Positions 1 through 7,404 of a stretch of 64,000 nucleotides of DNA are shown here, one piece after another (the first letter of the stretch is position 1; the number at the start of each line of letters is the position of its first letter). The notes under the pieces were generated by a model, which did no database searches, was not told the DNA's origin, and worked only from the letters and a program-made list of their open reading frames with translations. The translations under genes and the position numbers were made by a program. The stretch spans positions 3,582,501-3,646,500 of the forward strand of contig NZ_OX030782.1 in the NCBI RefSeq assembly GCF_943733665.1. Direction: 5' to 3'. The stretch is from Aquimarina sp. Aq107 (lineage in GTDB: Bacteria; Bacteroidota; Bacteroidia; Flavobacteriales; Flavobacteriaceae).

Positions 1-2
1 AG

Positions 3-104
3 GTGCTATACCAATGTGGGTTTAATGACCCTTCTTATTTCTGCAAACTCTTTAAAAAACAAACTGGTCTTTCGCCTTCTGCATATATTAAGACATTAAA
101 ATAG
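3..104 (+). CDS. AraC-family transcriptional regulator, C-terminal fragment
   Basis: Only the last 33 codons lie in the window; the frame is open from the left edge and ends in TAG at 102-104. The translated tail contains CGFNDPSYFCKLFKKQTGLS followed by a proline-containing end. This matches the second helix-turn-helix of AraC/XylS regulators, whose signature is G(F/Y)xDxSYFxxxFKKxxGxxPxxY. The effector domain is off the window, so the ligand cannot be named. It faces the convergent kynureninase gene, whose stop lies about 10 bp away, and a regulatory link between the two is only a guess from adjacency. Confidence 0.85.
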   Translation: MLYQCGFNDPSYFCKLFKKQTGLSPSAYIKTLK

Positions 105-114
105 GGATCTTAAT

Positions 115-1395
115 TTATAATTTCTGCAATATCCCTTTCTTAAGAATTTGACCAAACTCGTACATATCCTCATAAGAACAATAAAAAGGTGCTGGAGCTA
201 ATCTAATTACATTTGGTTCTCTCCAATCTGTAATTACTCCATTTTTCATTAAATAATCAAATAACTTTCTTCCTTCGCCATGGAGAAATACAGAGAGTTG
301 TGTTCCTCTTTCTTCCTGACTCGAAGGAGTTATTATTTCAAAAGTACTTTCTACTTCTAAATCAATCGATTTCAACACAAATTCTAAATAAGCAACAATG
401 AGATTTCGCTTTTTAATAAGTGCTTCCATCCCAACTTTTTCAAATAATTCTAGTGAAGCCAAATATGGTGCTAAGGATAAAATAGGAGCGTTACTCAATT
501 GCCAAGCATCTGCATTAGGCATGGGCTCGAACTCTGGTTTCATCAAAAATCTAGATTCTCTTTTAGTCCCCCACCAACCTTCGAACCGTGGAATATCTTT
601 TCTGTCATGAAATCGTTCATGTACAAAGCAGCCAGAAGCATTTCCTGGACCACTATTCATATACTTATAACTACACCAAGATGCAAAATCCACATCCCAA
701 TCATGTAATTTTAATTCTATATTACCCGCACCATGTGCAAGATCCCAACCAACAAAAGCTCCGATATCATGACCTGCTTTAGTAATGGTTTTCATATCAA
801 AAACCTGACCTGTATAATAATTAACACCACCGATTAGAATTAAAGCACACTCCTCTCCTATTGATTTAATAGTAGATAAAATATCTTCTATCCTAAAATT
901 ATGTTCTCCAGGGCGTTTCTTAATTTCTACAATAGCACCTTTTGGATCATATCCATGAAATCTAACCTGACTCTGTAACATATATTGATCACTAGGAAAT
1001 GCTTTCTCTTCACATATAATCTTATATCGTTTTCCTTGAGGTCGATAAAATGAAACCATTAGCAAATGGAGATTTACTGTTAAGGTGTTCATCACCGTAA
1101 TCTCAGAGGGATTAGCTCCAACTATTCTACTAAGGGGTTTGGCTAAACGTTCGTGATAGTCCCACCAAGGCTTATCTGCATAAAAATGTCCTTCAACAGC
1201 AAGTTCTGCCCAATCTTTCATTACTTCATCGACATACTTCTTTGTGTTTTTAGGCTGAAGTCCTAAAGAATTTCCTGTAAAATATATAACCTCTTTTTCA
1301 TTAACTTTAGGAAAAAGAAACTGATCTCTATAAGAACTTAAAGGATCTTGTTGATCTAACTTTTGAGCAAATTCTTTACTGTTTTCAAATTGCAT
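115..1395 (-). CDS. kynU: Kynureninase
   Basis: PLP-dependent hydrolase that splits L-kynurenine (or 3-hydroxykynurenine) into anthranilate (or 3-hydroxyanthranilate) plus alanine, in tryptophan breakdown and de novo NAD synthesis; cytoplasmic. Seen: the aminotransferase class V fold, the DLAHG motif (Asp218), the Schiff-base lysine in CSYKYMNSG (Lys244), and the family-specific segment FEGWWGTKRESRFLM. Length from the chosen ATG is 426 residues, normal for the family. The open frame also extends to a TTG at 1413, but that codon lies inside a perfect TAnnTTTG promoter box (1411-1418), so ATG at 1395 is preferred. No kynurenine monooxygenase or tryptophan dioxygenase is in view. The downstream end is convergent with the AraC fragment. 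Confidence 0.95.
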   Translation of the reverse strand: MQFENSKEFAQKLDQQDPLSSYRDQFLFPKVNEKEVIYFTGNSLGLQPKNTKKYVDEVMKDWAELAVEGHFYADKPWWDYHERLAKPLSRIVGANPSEITVMNTLTVNLHLLMVSFYRPQGKRYKIICEEKAFPSDQYMLQSQVRFHGYDPKGAIVEIKKRPGEHNFRIEDILSTIKSIGEECALILIGGVNYYTGQVFDMKTITKAGHDIGAFVGWDLAHGAGNIELKLHDWDVDFASWCSYKYMNSGPGNASGCFVHERFHDRKDIPRFEGWWGTKRESRFLMKPEFEPMPNADAWQLSNAPILSLAPYLASLELFEKVGMEALIKKRNLIVAYLEFVLKSIDLEVESTFEIITPSSQEERGTQLSVFLHGEGRKLFDYLMKNGVITDWREPNVIRLAPAPFYCSYEDMYEFGQILKKGILQKL

Positions 1396-1410
1396 TTTTG
1401 AGTTTTGATT

Positions 1411-1418
1411 CAAAAATA
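1411..1418 (-). promoter_or_regulatory. Bacteroidetes -7 box of kynU
   Basis: On the minus strand this reads TATTTTTG, a perfect match to the Bacteroidetes housekeeping consensus TAnnTTTG. It lies 15 bp upstream of the ATG at 1395 and implies a very short 5' leader. No clear TTTG element is seen about 20 bp further upstream. Confidence 0.55.
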
Positions 1419-1544
1419 CAGATTAGAAATGAGATTAAATAATCTTTTAAAATGCTGTTAAAAATATTGGGGAAATTATCACTTATCATTATCTTCATAA
1501 CTAGCAAAAAACTCCTCATAAATATCATAAAAAAAGACACAAAT

Positions 1545-1568
1545 CCCGAGTGTCTATAAATGTTCGGG
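1545..1568 (+). ncRNA. Conserved stem-loop in the leader of a double-glycine peptide gene (copy 1)
   Basis: CCCGAG / TGTCTATAAATG / TTCGGG. The 6-bp arms can pair (last pair G-T) around a 12-nt loop. The same element with the identical 12-nt loop stands before the second leader peptide at 8633-8656, and the second stem position there changes from C-G to T-A, a compensatory change. The distance to the start codon is 29 nt here and 26 nt there. It is not followed by a T run, so it is not an ordinary terminator. Function unknown; a cis-acting RNA element or protein-binding site is inferred. Confidence 0.5.
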
Positions 1569-1597
1569 CATACAATATCTCTTAAACTCATATTTTA

Positions 1598-1747
1598 ATG
1601 AAAGAATTAAAAAAATTAGACGGTGTACAAGAAATTAGTAAAAAAGTTCAGAAAAATGTAAACGGTGGACATTGTCCTCCTTGCGGTCCAGGAGAATGTG
1701 GACAGATTATTTTCCCTGGGCCAGATTGGTTTTGCGCACCTTGCTAA
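1598..1747 (+). CDS. Cys-rich peptide precursor with double-glycine leader (copy 1)
   Basis: 49 codons. The N-terminal 24 residues end in NVNGG and contain KKLDGVQEISKKVQKNVNGG, the pattern of Bacteroidetes GG-type leaders (L.GV..LSK..QK.I.GG) that are cut after Gly-Gly by C39-type peptidase/ABC exporters. The remaining 25-residue core starts HCPPCGPGECG and carries five cysteines plus several Pro and Gly. The leader aligns without gaps to that of the peptide at 8683-8901 (9 of 24 identical, including K-L, G-V, K, Q-K and G-G). No exporter, maturase or cyclodehydratase gene lies in the window, so maturation is unknown. It could be a bacteriocin, signal or other secreted peptide. A perfect terminator follows. 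Confidence 0.7.
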   Translation: MKELKKLDGVQEISKKVQKNVNGGHCPPCGPGECGQIIFPGPDWFCAPC

Positions 1748-1758
1748 ATAATAAGTAG

Positions 1759-1794
1759 TGCAGTAGTTTTATATAAAACTACTGCAATTTTTTT
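1759..1794. terminator. Bidirectional rho-independent terminator
   Basis: Perfect 14-bp arms (1759-1772 and 1773-1786), followed on the plus strand by a run of Ts. It ends the peptide gene and overlaps the last codons and stop of the convergent TPR gene. Confidence 0.8.
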
Positions 1795-2594
1795 AATATA
1801 GTTTTTGCTTCATCAAAATTATAATTTCCTTCATCTAAAAGAATATTTTCTAACATTGGTATTGCTTTATTTTTTCTATCTTGTTTTAGATACACTAATG
1901 CTTTATACCAATACCCTTTTGATTGATCAACAGCATCAGAGCTTATTAAGCTATCAAAATAATAAACCGCTTCTTCATATTTATTTAATTCCAATGCAGA
2001 AAGTCCAGCATATATAAACAGAGATGGTAATGTTTGATCTTTATTTTCTATATAATTTTTAAACAAATTATAACTTTCTTGATATTTCTTTTGCTCGAAC
2101 ATTTTTTGTCCTTCTGCCAACTGATTTTCATCACTTCTACTCGTAAGCGATGGCAAATCTTTCCATTCGCTATATAAAACGTACAAATCCTGAGGTGAAC
2201 TTTTAGAATTGAATGTATACAAAACTATAAATACTATAAAAGAAGCTGCCATCAATATAGAAACCCTTACTTTATTCTTAAACCAAGAAGAGCTATTATT
2301 TTTTTGATAAGCGTTCTTAGCTTTAATAATTGTATCTTTTAATTGTTTAGCCTCTTTACTTTTAAAATAAGATTCTACTTCGTTAACATCTTCTTTATCT
2401 GGAGTAAATGATTCATCAATCCAAGCAGATTCGTCAGTTAAAGCAAACAACTCTTGGTGTATCTTGAATTCGTGTAATAATTCAGGATTATTTTTTAATA
2501 ATTCTTCAAAAAGTGCTTTTTCTTCTATAGAAAGTTCTTCTCTAAGATATGCATCGATTTGATCATGATATTTTTCTTGGTGGTTAGCGTCCAT
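1779..2594 (-). CDS. Membrane-anchored TPR protein, probable anti-sigma partner
   Basis: 271 residues. The N-terminal cytoplasmic part (about 1-105) has the charged helical pattern of Bacteroidetes anti-sigma-like proteins (YLREELSIEEKALFEELL...NPELLHEF). One membrane segment follows at about 107-127 (VRVSILMAASFIVFIVLY). The C-terminal periplasmic part (about 155-268) contains tetratricopeptide-like repeats. Its ATG overlaps the stop of the upstream ECF sigma gene (TAATG), so the two are translationally coupled. From this pairing the inferred role is to hold the sigma factor at the inner membrane and release it on a periplasmic signal read by the TPRs. No canonical zinc-finger anti-sigma motif (HxxxCxxC) is visible, so the mechanism is unproven. 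Confidence 0.7.
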   Translation of the reverse strand: MDANHQEKYHDQIDAYLREELSIEEKALFEELLKNNPELLHEFKIHQELFALTDESAWIDESFTPDKEDVNEVESYFKSKEAKQLKDTIIKAKNAYQKNNSSSWFKNKVRVSILMAASFIVFIVLYTFNSKSSPQDLYVLYSEWKDLPSLTSRSDENQLAEGQKMFEQKKYQESYNLFKNYIENKDQTLPSLFIYAGLSALELNKYEEAVYYFDSLISSDAVDQSKGYWYKALVYLKQDRKNKAIPMLENILLDEGNYNFDEAKTILKKLQ

Positions 2595-3154
2595 TATGAT
2601 ATCAATTTTTTAAATCGTTTATCGGATTTAACACTTTCTATAAGTTTAGCTTTACATTTAAAAACTCGTTGTCTAGCAACTGTTTCCGAAGAATATGATA
2701 ATTGCTTAACGATTTCTGCGTAAGATACTTTTTTAAGAAATAAGGTTAATACCTGTCTGCAATTATCCGATAGTTTATCTAATTTCTCTTTAAAAAGCTC
2801 CCATCGTTCTTGTTCAAGTAAAGCATATGCCATATCCGATTCTTCACTTACCAGTTCCTTTACTTCTGTATTTGTTACCCGTTTTCTTTTATTTAATTCT
2901 CTGCGCCACAAATTTTTACATGCTGTAAATATATAAGCTTCAAAGGTAGAGGTAATAGTTTCTAATTCTCTACATCTAATTCTAGCAGAGATCTGCATTA
3001 AAACTTTCTGAAAAATATCTTCTGCATCTACTTCTTGTCCTTTATTACTAAGAACAAAACCTAAGACTTTAGGGAAAAAAGAGGTGTAAATTTCCGTTAT
3101 CACTCTTTCATCTGAGTTCAGAATTCCTTGTATAAAATATTTATTTTCTGGCAT
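2594..3154 (-). CDS. ECF-type RNA polymerase sigma factor
   Basis: 186 residues. Sigma region 2 is at about 15-95 (FFPKVLGFVLSNK...DAEDIFQKVLMQI, then FEAYIFTACKNLWRRELNKRKR). Region 4 is at about 125-175 (LSDNCRQVLTLFLKKVSYAEIVKQ with a helix-turn-helix). There is no region 1 or 3, as expected for ECF sigmas. It is followed by the coupled TPR/membrane gene and transcribed away from the lipoprotein genes. Three plus-strand genes of the same island carry the motif GGGTAAC-N14-TGAACTA (3183, 3784, 7282), which has the shape of an ECF promoter with an AAC-type -35. I infer these are its targets. A second sigma of the same style is at 53144-53743. Confidence 0.9.
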   Translation of the reverse strand: MPENKYFIQGILNSDERVITEIYTSFFPKVLGFVLSNKGQEVDAEDIFQKVLMQISARIRCRELETITSTFEAYIFTACKNLWRRELNKRKRVTNTEVKELVSEESDMAYALLEQERWELFKEKLDKLSDNCRQVLTLFLKKVSYAEIVKQLSYSSETVARQRVFKCKAKLIESVKSDKRFKKLIS

Positions 3155-3182
3155 TAATTTTGTGAAAATAATTTCGAAAATT

Positions 3183-3211
3183 GGGTAACAAAACTAGTTC
3201 TTCTGAAACTA
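3183..3211 (+). promoter_or_regulatory. Bipartite ECF-type promoter motif, copy 1
   Basis: GGGTAAC, 14 bp, then TGAAACTA (one extra A compared with the other two copies). It lies 75 nt before the lipoprotein start at 3287. The leader between them contains a hairpin with 11-bp arms (3230-3240 and 3248-3258). Confidence 0.6.
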
Positions 3212-3286
3212 ACTAAAGAGGTTCTAATCATAAAACTTTATCAATTTTAAAGTTTTATCAATATCACACAATAAAAATCGCAATTT

Positions 3287-3748
3287 ATGAGAAAAATCAC
3301 AATTATTCTATTACTAGGGATTTTTACATTCTTTTCACAAAACTGTTCTTCTGATGAACACTCAAATTTTGAGGAAAACATAAAAATAAAGGAGAACTTT
3401 AATAGCAAAAATAACGGAGCTTCAAGCTCTGATAGTGTCTCATTAACAATTTGTCAGATCGCGTATATCTTTAATGATCCAAATATAACTCTTTCCGAAA
3501 AAGAGATCATAAGAAAGCGGTATCATACCAACCATTTTAGAATCTATGATTATACAATCATAAGTAATTATAAGGAAATATGGTCCGTTAATTGTCTTGA
3601 TTATGAAACTTACAATGAAAATAATCCGAATTGTGACACTGATGGTTGTTATAGCTGTGCAATAGGTGGATGTGGGTCAAGCGACCCCGAAGAAGACGGG
3701 CCAGATGACCCATTTGAAATCATAAAAAATCTTCAACAGAATGAATAA
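3287..3748 (+). CDS. Cys-rich lipoprotein (paralogue 1)
   Basis: 153 residues; family not recognised. A lipoprotein signal peptide ends at Cys20 (FSQNC). The mature part has six further cysteines, placed as in the neighbour at 3883. Shared blocks are an IxYxFxDP stretch, EIWxVNC, NPxCDxxGCY and a C-terminal GGCGSxDPxxDGPxDPF. The even number and conserved positions of Cys suggest three disulfides in the periplasm or at the surface (inferred). It stands divergent from the sigma gene and is preceded by the first copy of the bipartite promoter motif. Confidence 0.75.
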   Translation: MRKITIILLLGIFTFFSQNCSSDEHSNFEENIKIKENFNSKNNGASSSDSVSLTICQIAYIFNDPNITLSEKEIIRKRYHTNHFRIYDYTIISNYKEIWSVNCLDYETYNENNPNCDTDGCYSCAIGGCGSSDPEEDGPDDPFEIIKNLQQNE

Positions 3749-3783
3749 AAACAGAATTCATTACCTATTAATTTTCTAAGATT

Positions 3784-3811
3784 GGGTAACAGATTATATT
3801 ATTGTGAACTA
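3784..3811 (+). promoter_or_regulatory. Bipartite ECF-type promoter motif, copy 2
   Basis: GGGTAAC-N14-TGAACTA, 71 nt before the start at 3883. A 9-bp hairpin follows (3815-3823 with 3837-3845), mirroring the hairpin after copy 1, so promoter and leader were duplicated along with the gene. Confidence 0.6.
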
Positions 3812-3882
3812 CCCTTTGAAAACTAATTAGCATAAGGTTTTCAAAATAAATAATTATCAATATTTTTAAATAAATTATCATC

Positions 3883-4323
3883 ATGAAAAAAAACACAAAT
3901 ATTATTTTAATTTCATTTTTATTCTTTTTACTACAAGGGTGTTCTGTAGATGAACAAGAATTGATGGAAGAAAATTTAAAACTAACTGAGCAGGTTAATA
4001 ACAAAAGTGTTCGCAGTGGTGATGAAGGGCCTATTCTTGAAGGATGTGAAATCGAGTATACATTTAGTGATCCTTTCTTAAGTCCCGCCCAGAAAGCTGC
4101 TATTAGAAACTCTTACGGCTTTTTTTATTCTTATACTGTAGTCGATCATGATACGGAAATATGGGTTGTTAATTGCGCTACATATCACAATTATGAGGAT
4201 TTGAACCCTGGTTGTGATGGTAATGGTTGTTATGTGCAAACATCTGGTTGTCCAAGAGGTGGTTGCGGATCTACAGATCCTAAACCAGACGGACCTACAG
4301 ATCCTTTTGGGAATCACAGATAA
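3883..4323 (+). CDS. Cys-rich lipoprotein (paralogue 2)
   Basis: 146 residues, tandem paralogue of the gene at 3287. Lipobox LLQGC with Cys20, then six conserved cysteines and the same blocks (EIWVVNC, NPGCDGNGCY, GGCGSTDPKPDGPTDPF). The Asp/Pro/Gly-rich C-terminus could bind calcium or interact with a partner; that is speculation. It has its own copy of the promoter motif and hairpin leader. A broken third copy follows immediately. No named family recognised. Confidence 0.75.
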   Translation: MKKNTNIILISFLFFLLQGCSVDEQELMEENLKLTEQVNNKSVRSGDEGPILEGCEIEYTFSDPFLSPAQKAAIRNSYGFFYSYTVVDHDTEIWVVNCATYHNYEDLNPGCDGNGCYVQTSGCPRGGCGSTDPKPDGPTDPFGNHR

Positions 4324-4338
4324 CAACTAAATCAATAA

Positions 4339-4504
4339 TTGGGAGAACAAGATATTGAATTATGGATTGTAAATTGCCTCGAGTTTGATGCTAACAATTC
4401 TCAAAATTCGGAATGTGATATTAATGGATGTTACGAAAAAACAGATTCAAGGTTACGGATCTTCGAATCCTCCATTAAATCGACCTAGCAATCCTTTTGA
4501 ATAA
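4339..4504 (+). pseudogene. Truncated, frameshifted third copy of the Cys-rich lipoprotein
   Basis: Reading from 4339 gives a peptide containing DIELWIVNC and ECDINGCYEKTDS, matching the EIWVVNC and NPxCDxxGCY blocks of the two intact neighbours. After about 4450 the match moves to another frame (YGSSNPPLNRPSNPFE, stop at 4502-4504), matching the GGCGSxDPxxDGPxDPF end with the Cys lost. The N-terminal half, the signal peptide and a promoter motif are missing. It is therefore a decaying duplicate. Confidence 0.75.
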
Positions 4505-4562
4505 TCAGATCAAGTTCTTCATTAAAAATATTCCATAATCTAACTTAATAAGAGCGTTTAAA

Positions 4563-7265
4563 ATGTTGAAAATTCATTGTAATAGAAAACACATCATTTT
4601 ATTTGCTCTTATTCTTACTTTAATGGGTATTAATGCTCAAAATAGACCTTCGGATTCATATTATCAAATTGAGAATAATAAAACATATACCGACCTAGAT
4701 AAAATAAAACATTTCCGTACTCTTCTCGAAAAACTTATTATTGATAAAAATGAGAAGCAATATGGACTTGATTTGACTGGTTTTTCGCGATGGTTATACC
4801 AAAATGAACATTATGAAGAGGGTATATTACAAACAAAAAAAGCAATTAATTTTTATAAGTCGTACAAACCATACAATAGTAAATTTCACCTTTACAACCT
4901 TAATCTTTTGGCTAGCTTTTATTCTGGAATCCAAGATTATACCAGTTCCAATAAAATTTTACTTAAAATCTTAAAAAATAATGAAACCAAAAATTGGCAA
5001 GGTAAAATTTATAGAAACATCGCAGAAAATTATCATGCAGAAGCAAATTATCATACTGCCACAAACTATTTTCTTAAAGCCTCAGTGGCATATCGTAAAG
5101 AAAAACGATACCGAAAACTATTCGACAATACGCTTTGGTTATCAAAAAATTATCAAAATATTTTAGATGACACTAGCACTAAAAAAGGTATTACGAGTAT
5201 AAAAGAATTAGATACTTTAAAACCATATATAGAATATAACCTATATGATGAATATCTTATTAATGAAAGACTTGGAAATCTTTATAATTATGAAAGCTTA
5301 TTTCATCCCTGTACAAGTTTACCCTATTACAAAAAAGCATTATCTATAGCCGAAGAGTTAAAACAAAATCGGAATATTTCTTTAATTAATAATAACATAG
5401 GTTATGTATATCGAGATATAGATAATGATTCTGCATTATTTTATTTTACAAAAGCACTTTCATATTCTCATAATGACAATATACTAAATGCTCAAAATCT
5501 ATATTCATTAGGATTAGCATATCTAGATCAGGAAAAATATGACCTTGCATATAATTACTTAAATCTTTCTTTAAATAAATTAAAAATAGACCAAAAAATA
5601 TCAAAAATTTCTGATGAAAACAGTATCAAATTAATTAACAACAACTTAGGTATCCAAGTTTTAAAAAACATGGCAATCACCAAAATCAAACAATTTGAAG
5701 TTAAAGATTCTAAAGAACTACTAAAGAAAACTTTTTTACATTTAAAGCAGGCAGATCAATTAATCGATCTTATAAAATTAAAGAGCACACATCAGGAGTC
5801 TAAATTGTTTTGGAGAGGATTAGCATCAGATATTTATATAAATCTGGTAAAAGTTTGTTATCTACTTAATGATACTAAATTGGCATATCACTACCTAGAA
5901 AAGAACAAGTCACTTTTATTATTAGAAGATCTAACAAAAGAGCGTTCTAAAACTTTTTTTAATATTCCTGATAACATTATAAGAAAAGAACTTTCTTATA
6001 AACAGAAAATGGCTAGCATCAAAAACAAATCACTTTCAAAAAATTACACGGATAAATCTCGTTCGCTTGAGCTTTTTGATATTAACAATCAATATAAATC
6101 CTTTATTGATTCTCTGCAATATAGCTATCCAAAATATTATCAAAACAAGGAGAAGGCTACTATTTTACCTTTTAAGGATGTAATCAAAAAAGCATCTAAA
6201 ACAAATACATCCTTTGTTCATTACATTCTTAATGATCAATCAGGATATGGTTTAATTATTTCAAAAAACAAACAAGAACTATTTGAAATACAAAATATTC
6301 CATTACTTCAAAAAAATATAGGTAAATATAATTTACTTGTATCAAAACCTTTTTCTTCTAAAACTGAGCAAAAAGAATTTCTGAAGGTGAGTAAGGAATT
6401 ATACAAAAACCTTTTCCCTAAAAAATTACTTAAAAAAGAAAGAAAGAAAATCATATTTATTCCTGACGACAATTTATTGAGTATTCCTTTTGAAGGATTA
6501 CTACAAGAAAACAATAGATATTTAATTGAAGATTACGATATAAGTTATGCTTATTCTATATCTTTTCTTGAACAAAATAAGGACTTAAAAAGAGCTTATG
6601 AAAAAGAATTTTTAGGTTTTGCCCCTATTGATTATAATAATCTATCAACGCTAATTAATAGCTCTAAAGAAATAAACACAATTGCAACAAAGTTTAAGGG
6701 TGATATTTTGTTTCGAAAAGAGGCTTCTAATGAAAACTTAATCAATTCTTTATCCAGTTATAAAATCATTCATCTTTCTACACACGCAAATGCTAATGAT
6801 TCTATTACTCCTTGGATCGCTACTAGTACCAAAAACATTACTTTAAATGACATTTATAGTACTAAAAACAATGCAGAACTTGTAACCTTAAGTGCTTGTA
6901 ATACTTCTATAGGAAAATTACAAAAAGGAGAAGGAGTCATGAGTCTGGCTCGTGGTTTTTTTAATACCGGAGCGAATAGTGTAGTCTCTACTTTATGGAA
7001 AGCAGATGATCAATCCACTCAAAAAATAATTACCAACTTTTACACATATCTAAAAAAAGGAAAATCAAAACCTGAGGCTCTTAGACAAGCCAAACTTGAA
7101 TATCTAAAAAATCATTCACTAAGTGAAACTTCTCCTTATTACTGGTCTTCACTTATTTTAATTGGAGATCCAGATCCTATGTATTCTTCAATAAACATCT
7201 GGTACATACTCATAGGAATCTTACTTTCTTCTCTATTCATATTTCTTTTTTACAAAAAAAAATAA
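4563..7265 (+). CDS. Exported TPR-CHAT (caspase-like) protein with C-terminal membrane anchor
   Basis: 900 residues. Signal peptide at about 1-25; tetratricopeptide-like helical repeats at about 60-400; a linker; a CHAT domain at about 590-865; a membrane segment at about 876-895 ending in a basic tail (FYKKK). The caspase-like His-Cys dyad is intact: His741 in HLSTHA and Cys779 in LSACNTS, followed by the usual GEGVMSLARGFF and STLWKADDQST blocks. CHAT proteins are TPR-associated cysteine peptidases, including the TPR-CHAT partner of the type III-E CRISPR effector. Here the signal peptide and tail anchor put the protease in the periplasm, facing the lipoproteins. It lies 58 bp after the lipoprotein pseudogene, with no bipartite motif of its own. 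The substrate is unknown; the Cys-rich lipoproteins, the TPR anti-sigma partner and the GG peptides are candidates by adjacency only. Confidence 0.85.
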   Translation: MLKIHCNRKHIILFALILTLMGINAQNRPSDSYYQIENNKTYTDLDKIKHFRTLLEKLIIDKNEKQYGLDLTGFSRWLYQNEHYEEGILQTKKAINFYKSYKPYNSKFHLYNLNLLASFYSGIQDYTSSNKILLKILKNNETKNWQGKIYRNIAENYHAEANYHTATNYFLKASVAYRKEKRYRKLFDNTLWLSKNYQNILDDTSTKKGITSIKELDTLKPYIEYNLYDEYLINERLGNLYNYESLFHPCTSLPYYKKALSIAEELKQNRNISLINNNIGYVYRDIDNDSALFYFTKALSYSHNDNILNAQNLYSLGLAYLDQEKYDLAYNYLNLSLNKLKIDQKISKISDENSIKLINNNLGIQVLKNMAITKIKQFEVKDSKELLKKTFLHLKQADQLIDLIKLKSTHQESKLFWRGLASDIYINLVKVCYLLNDTKLAYHYLEKNKSLLLLEDLTKERSKTFFNIPDNIIRKELSYKQKMASIKNKSLSKNYTDKSRSLELFDINNQYKSFIDSLQYSYPKYYQNKEKATILPFKDVIKKASKTNTSFVHYILNDQSGYGLIISKNKQELFEIQNIPLLQKNIGKYNLLVSKPFSSKTEQKEFLKVSKELYKNLFPKKLLKKERKKIIFIPDDNLLSIPFEGLLQENNRYLIEDYDISYAYSISFLEQNKDLKRAYEKEFLGFAPIDYNNLSTLINSSKEINTIATKFKGDILFRKEASNENLINSLSSYKIIHLSTHANANDSITPWIATSTKNITLNDIYSTKNNAELVTLSACNTSIGKLQKGEGVMSLARGFFNTGANSVVSTLWKADDQSTQKIITNFYTYLKKGKSKPEALRQAKLEYLKNHSLSETSPYYWSSLILIGDPDPMYSSINIWYILIGILLSSLFIFLFYKKK

Positions 7266-7281
7266 AAATATTTTTTTTTCT

Positions 7282-7309
7282 GGGTAACAGAATTATTCTT
7301 CCTGAACTA
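7282..7309 (+). promoter_or_regulatory. Bipartite ECF-type promoter motif, copy 3
   Basis: GGGTAAC-N14-TGAACTA with both boxes and spacing identical to copy 2, 95 nt before the T9SS gene at 7405. The downstream gene is unrelated to the lipoproteins, so the motif is not merely a by-product of gene duplication. Confidence 0.6.
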
Positions 7310-7404
7310 CTTCATATAAAGCAAAATATTGCAAATACACACTTGCTTTCGAAAAAGGGTTAGTTCCATGTTCAGAAACATTAATTTTTTAAAACAAACA
7401 CGCT

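Noticed and set aside
1396..1413. N-terminal extension of kynureninase from TTG 1413
   Set aside because: The TTG lies inside a perfect TAnnTTTG promoter box; ATG 1395 fits the family length.
1385..1591. 68-codon minus-strand ORF upstream of kynU
   Set aside because: It covers the kynU promoter and the conserved stem-loop, has no recognisable domain, and conflicts with the GG peptide leader.
2860..2890. GGGTAAC on the minus strand inside the sigma gene
   Set aside because: It lies in coding sequence, and the second box is absent at the right spacing.
4078..4326. 82-codon minus-strand ORF opposite lipoprotein paralogue 2
   Set aside because: Shadow of the lipoprotein gene, with low-complexity Thr/Ile-rich translation.
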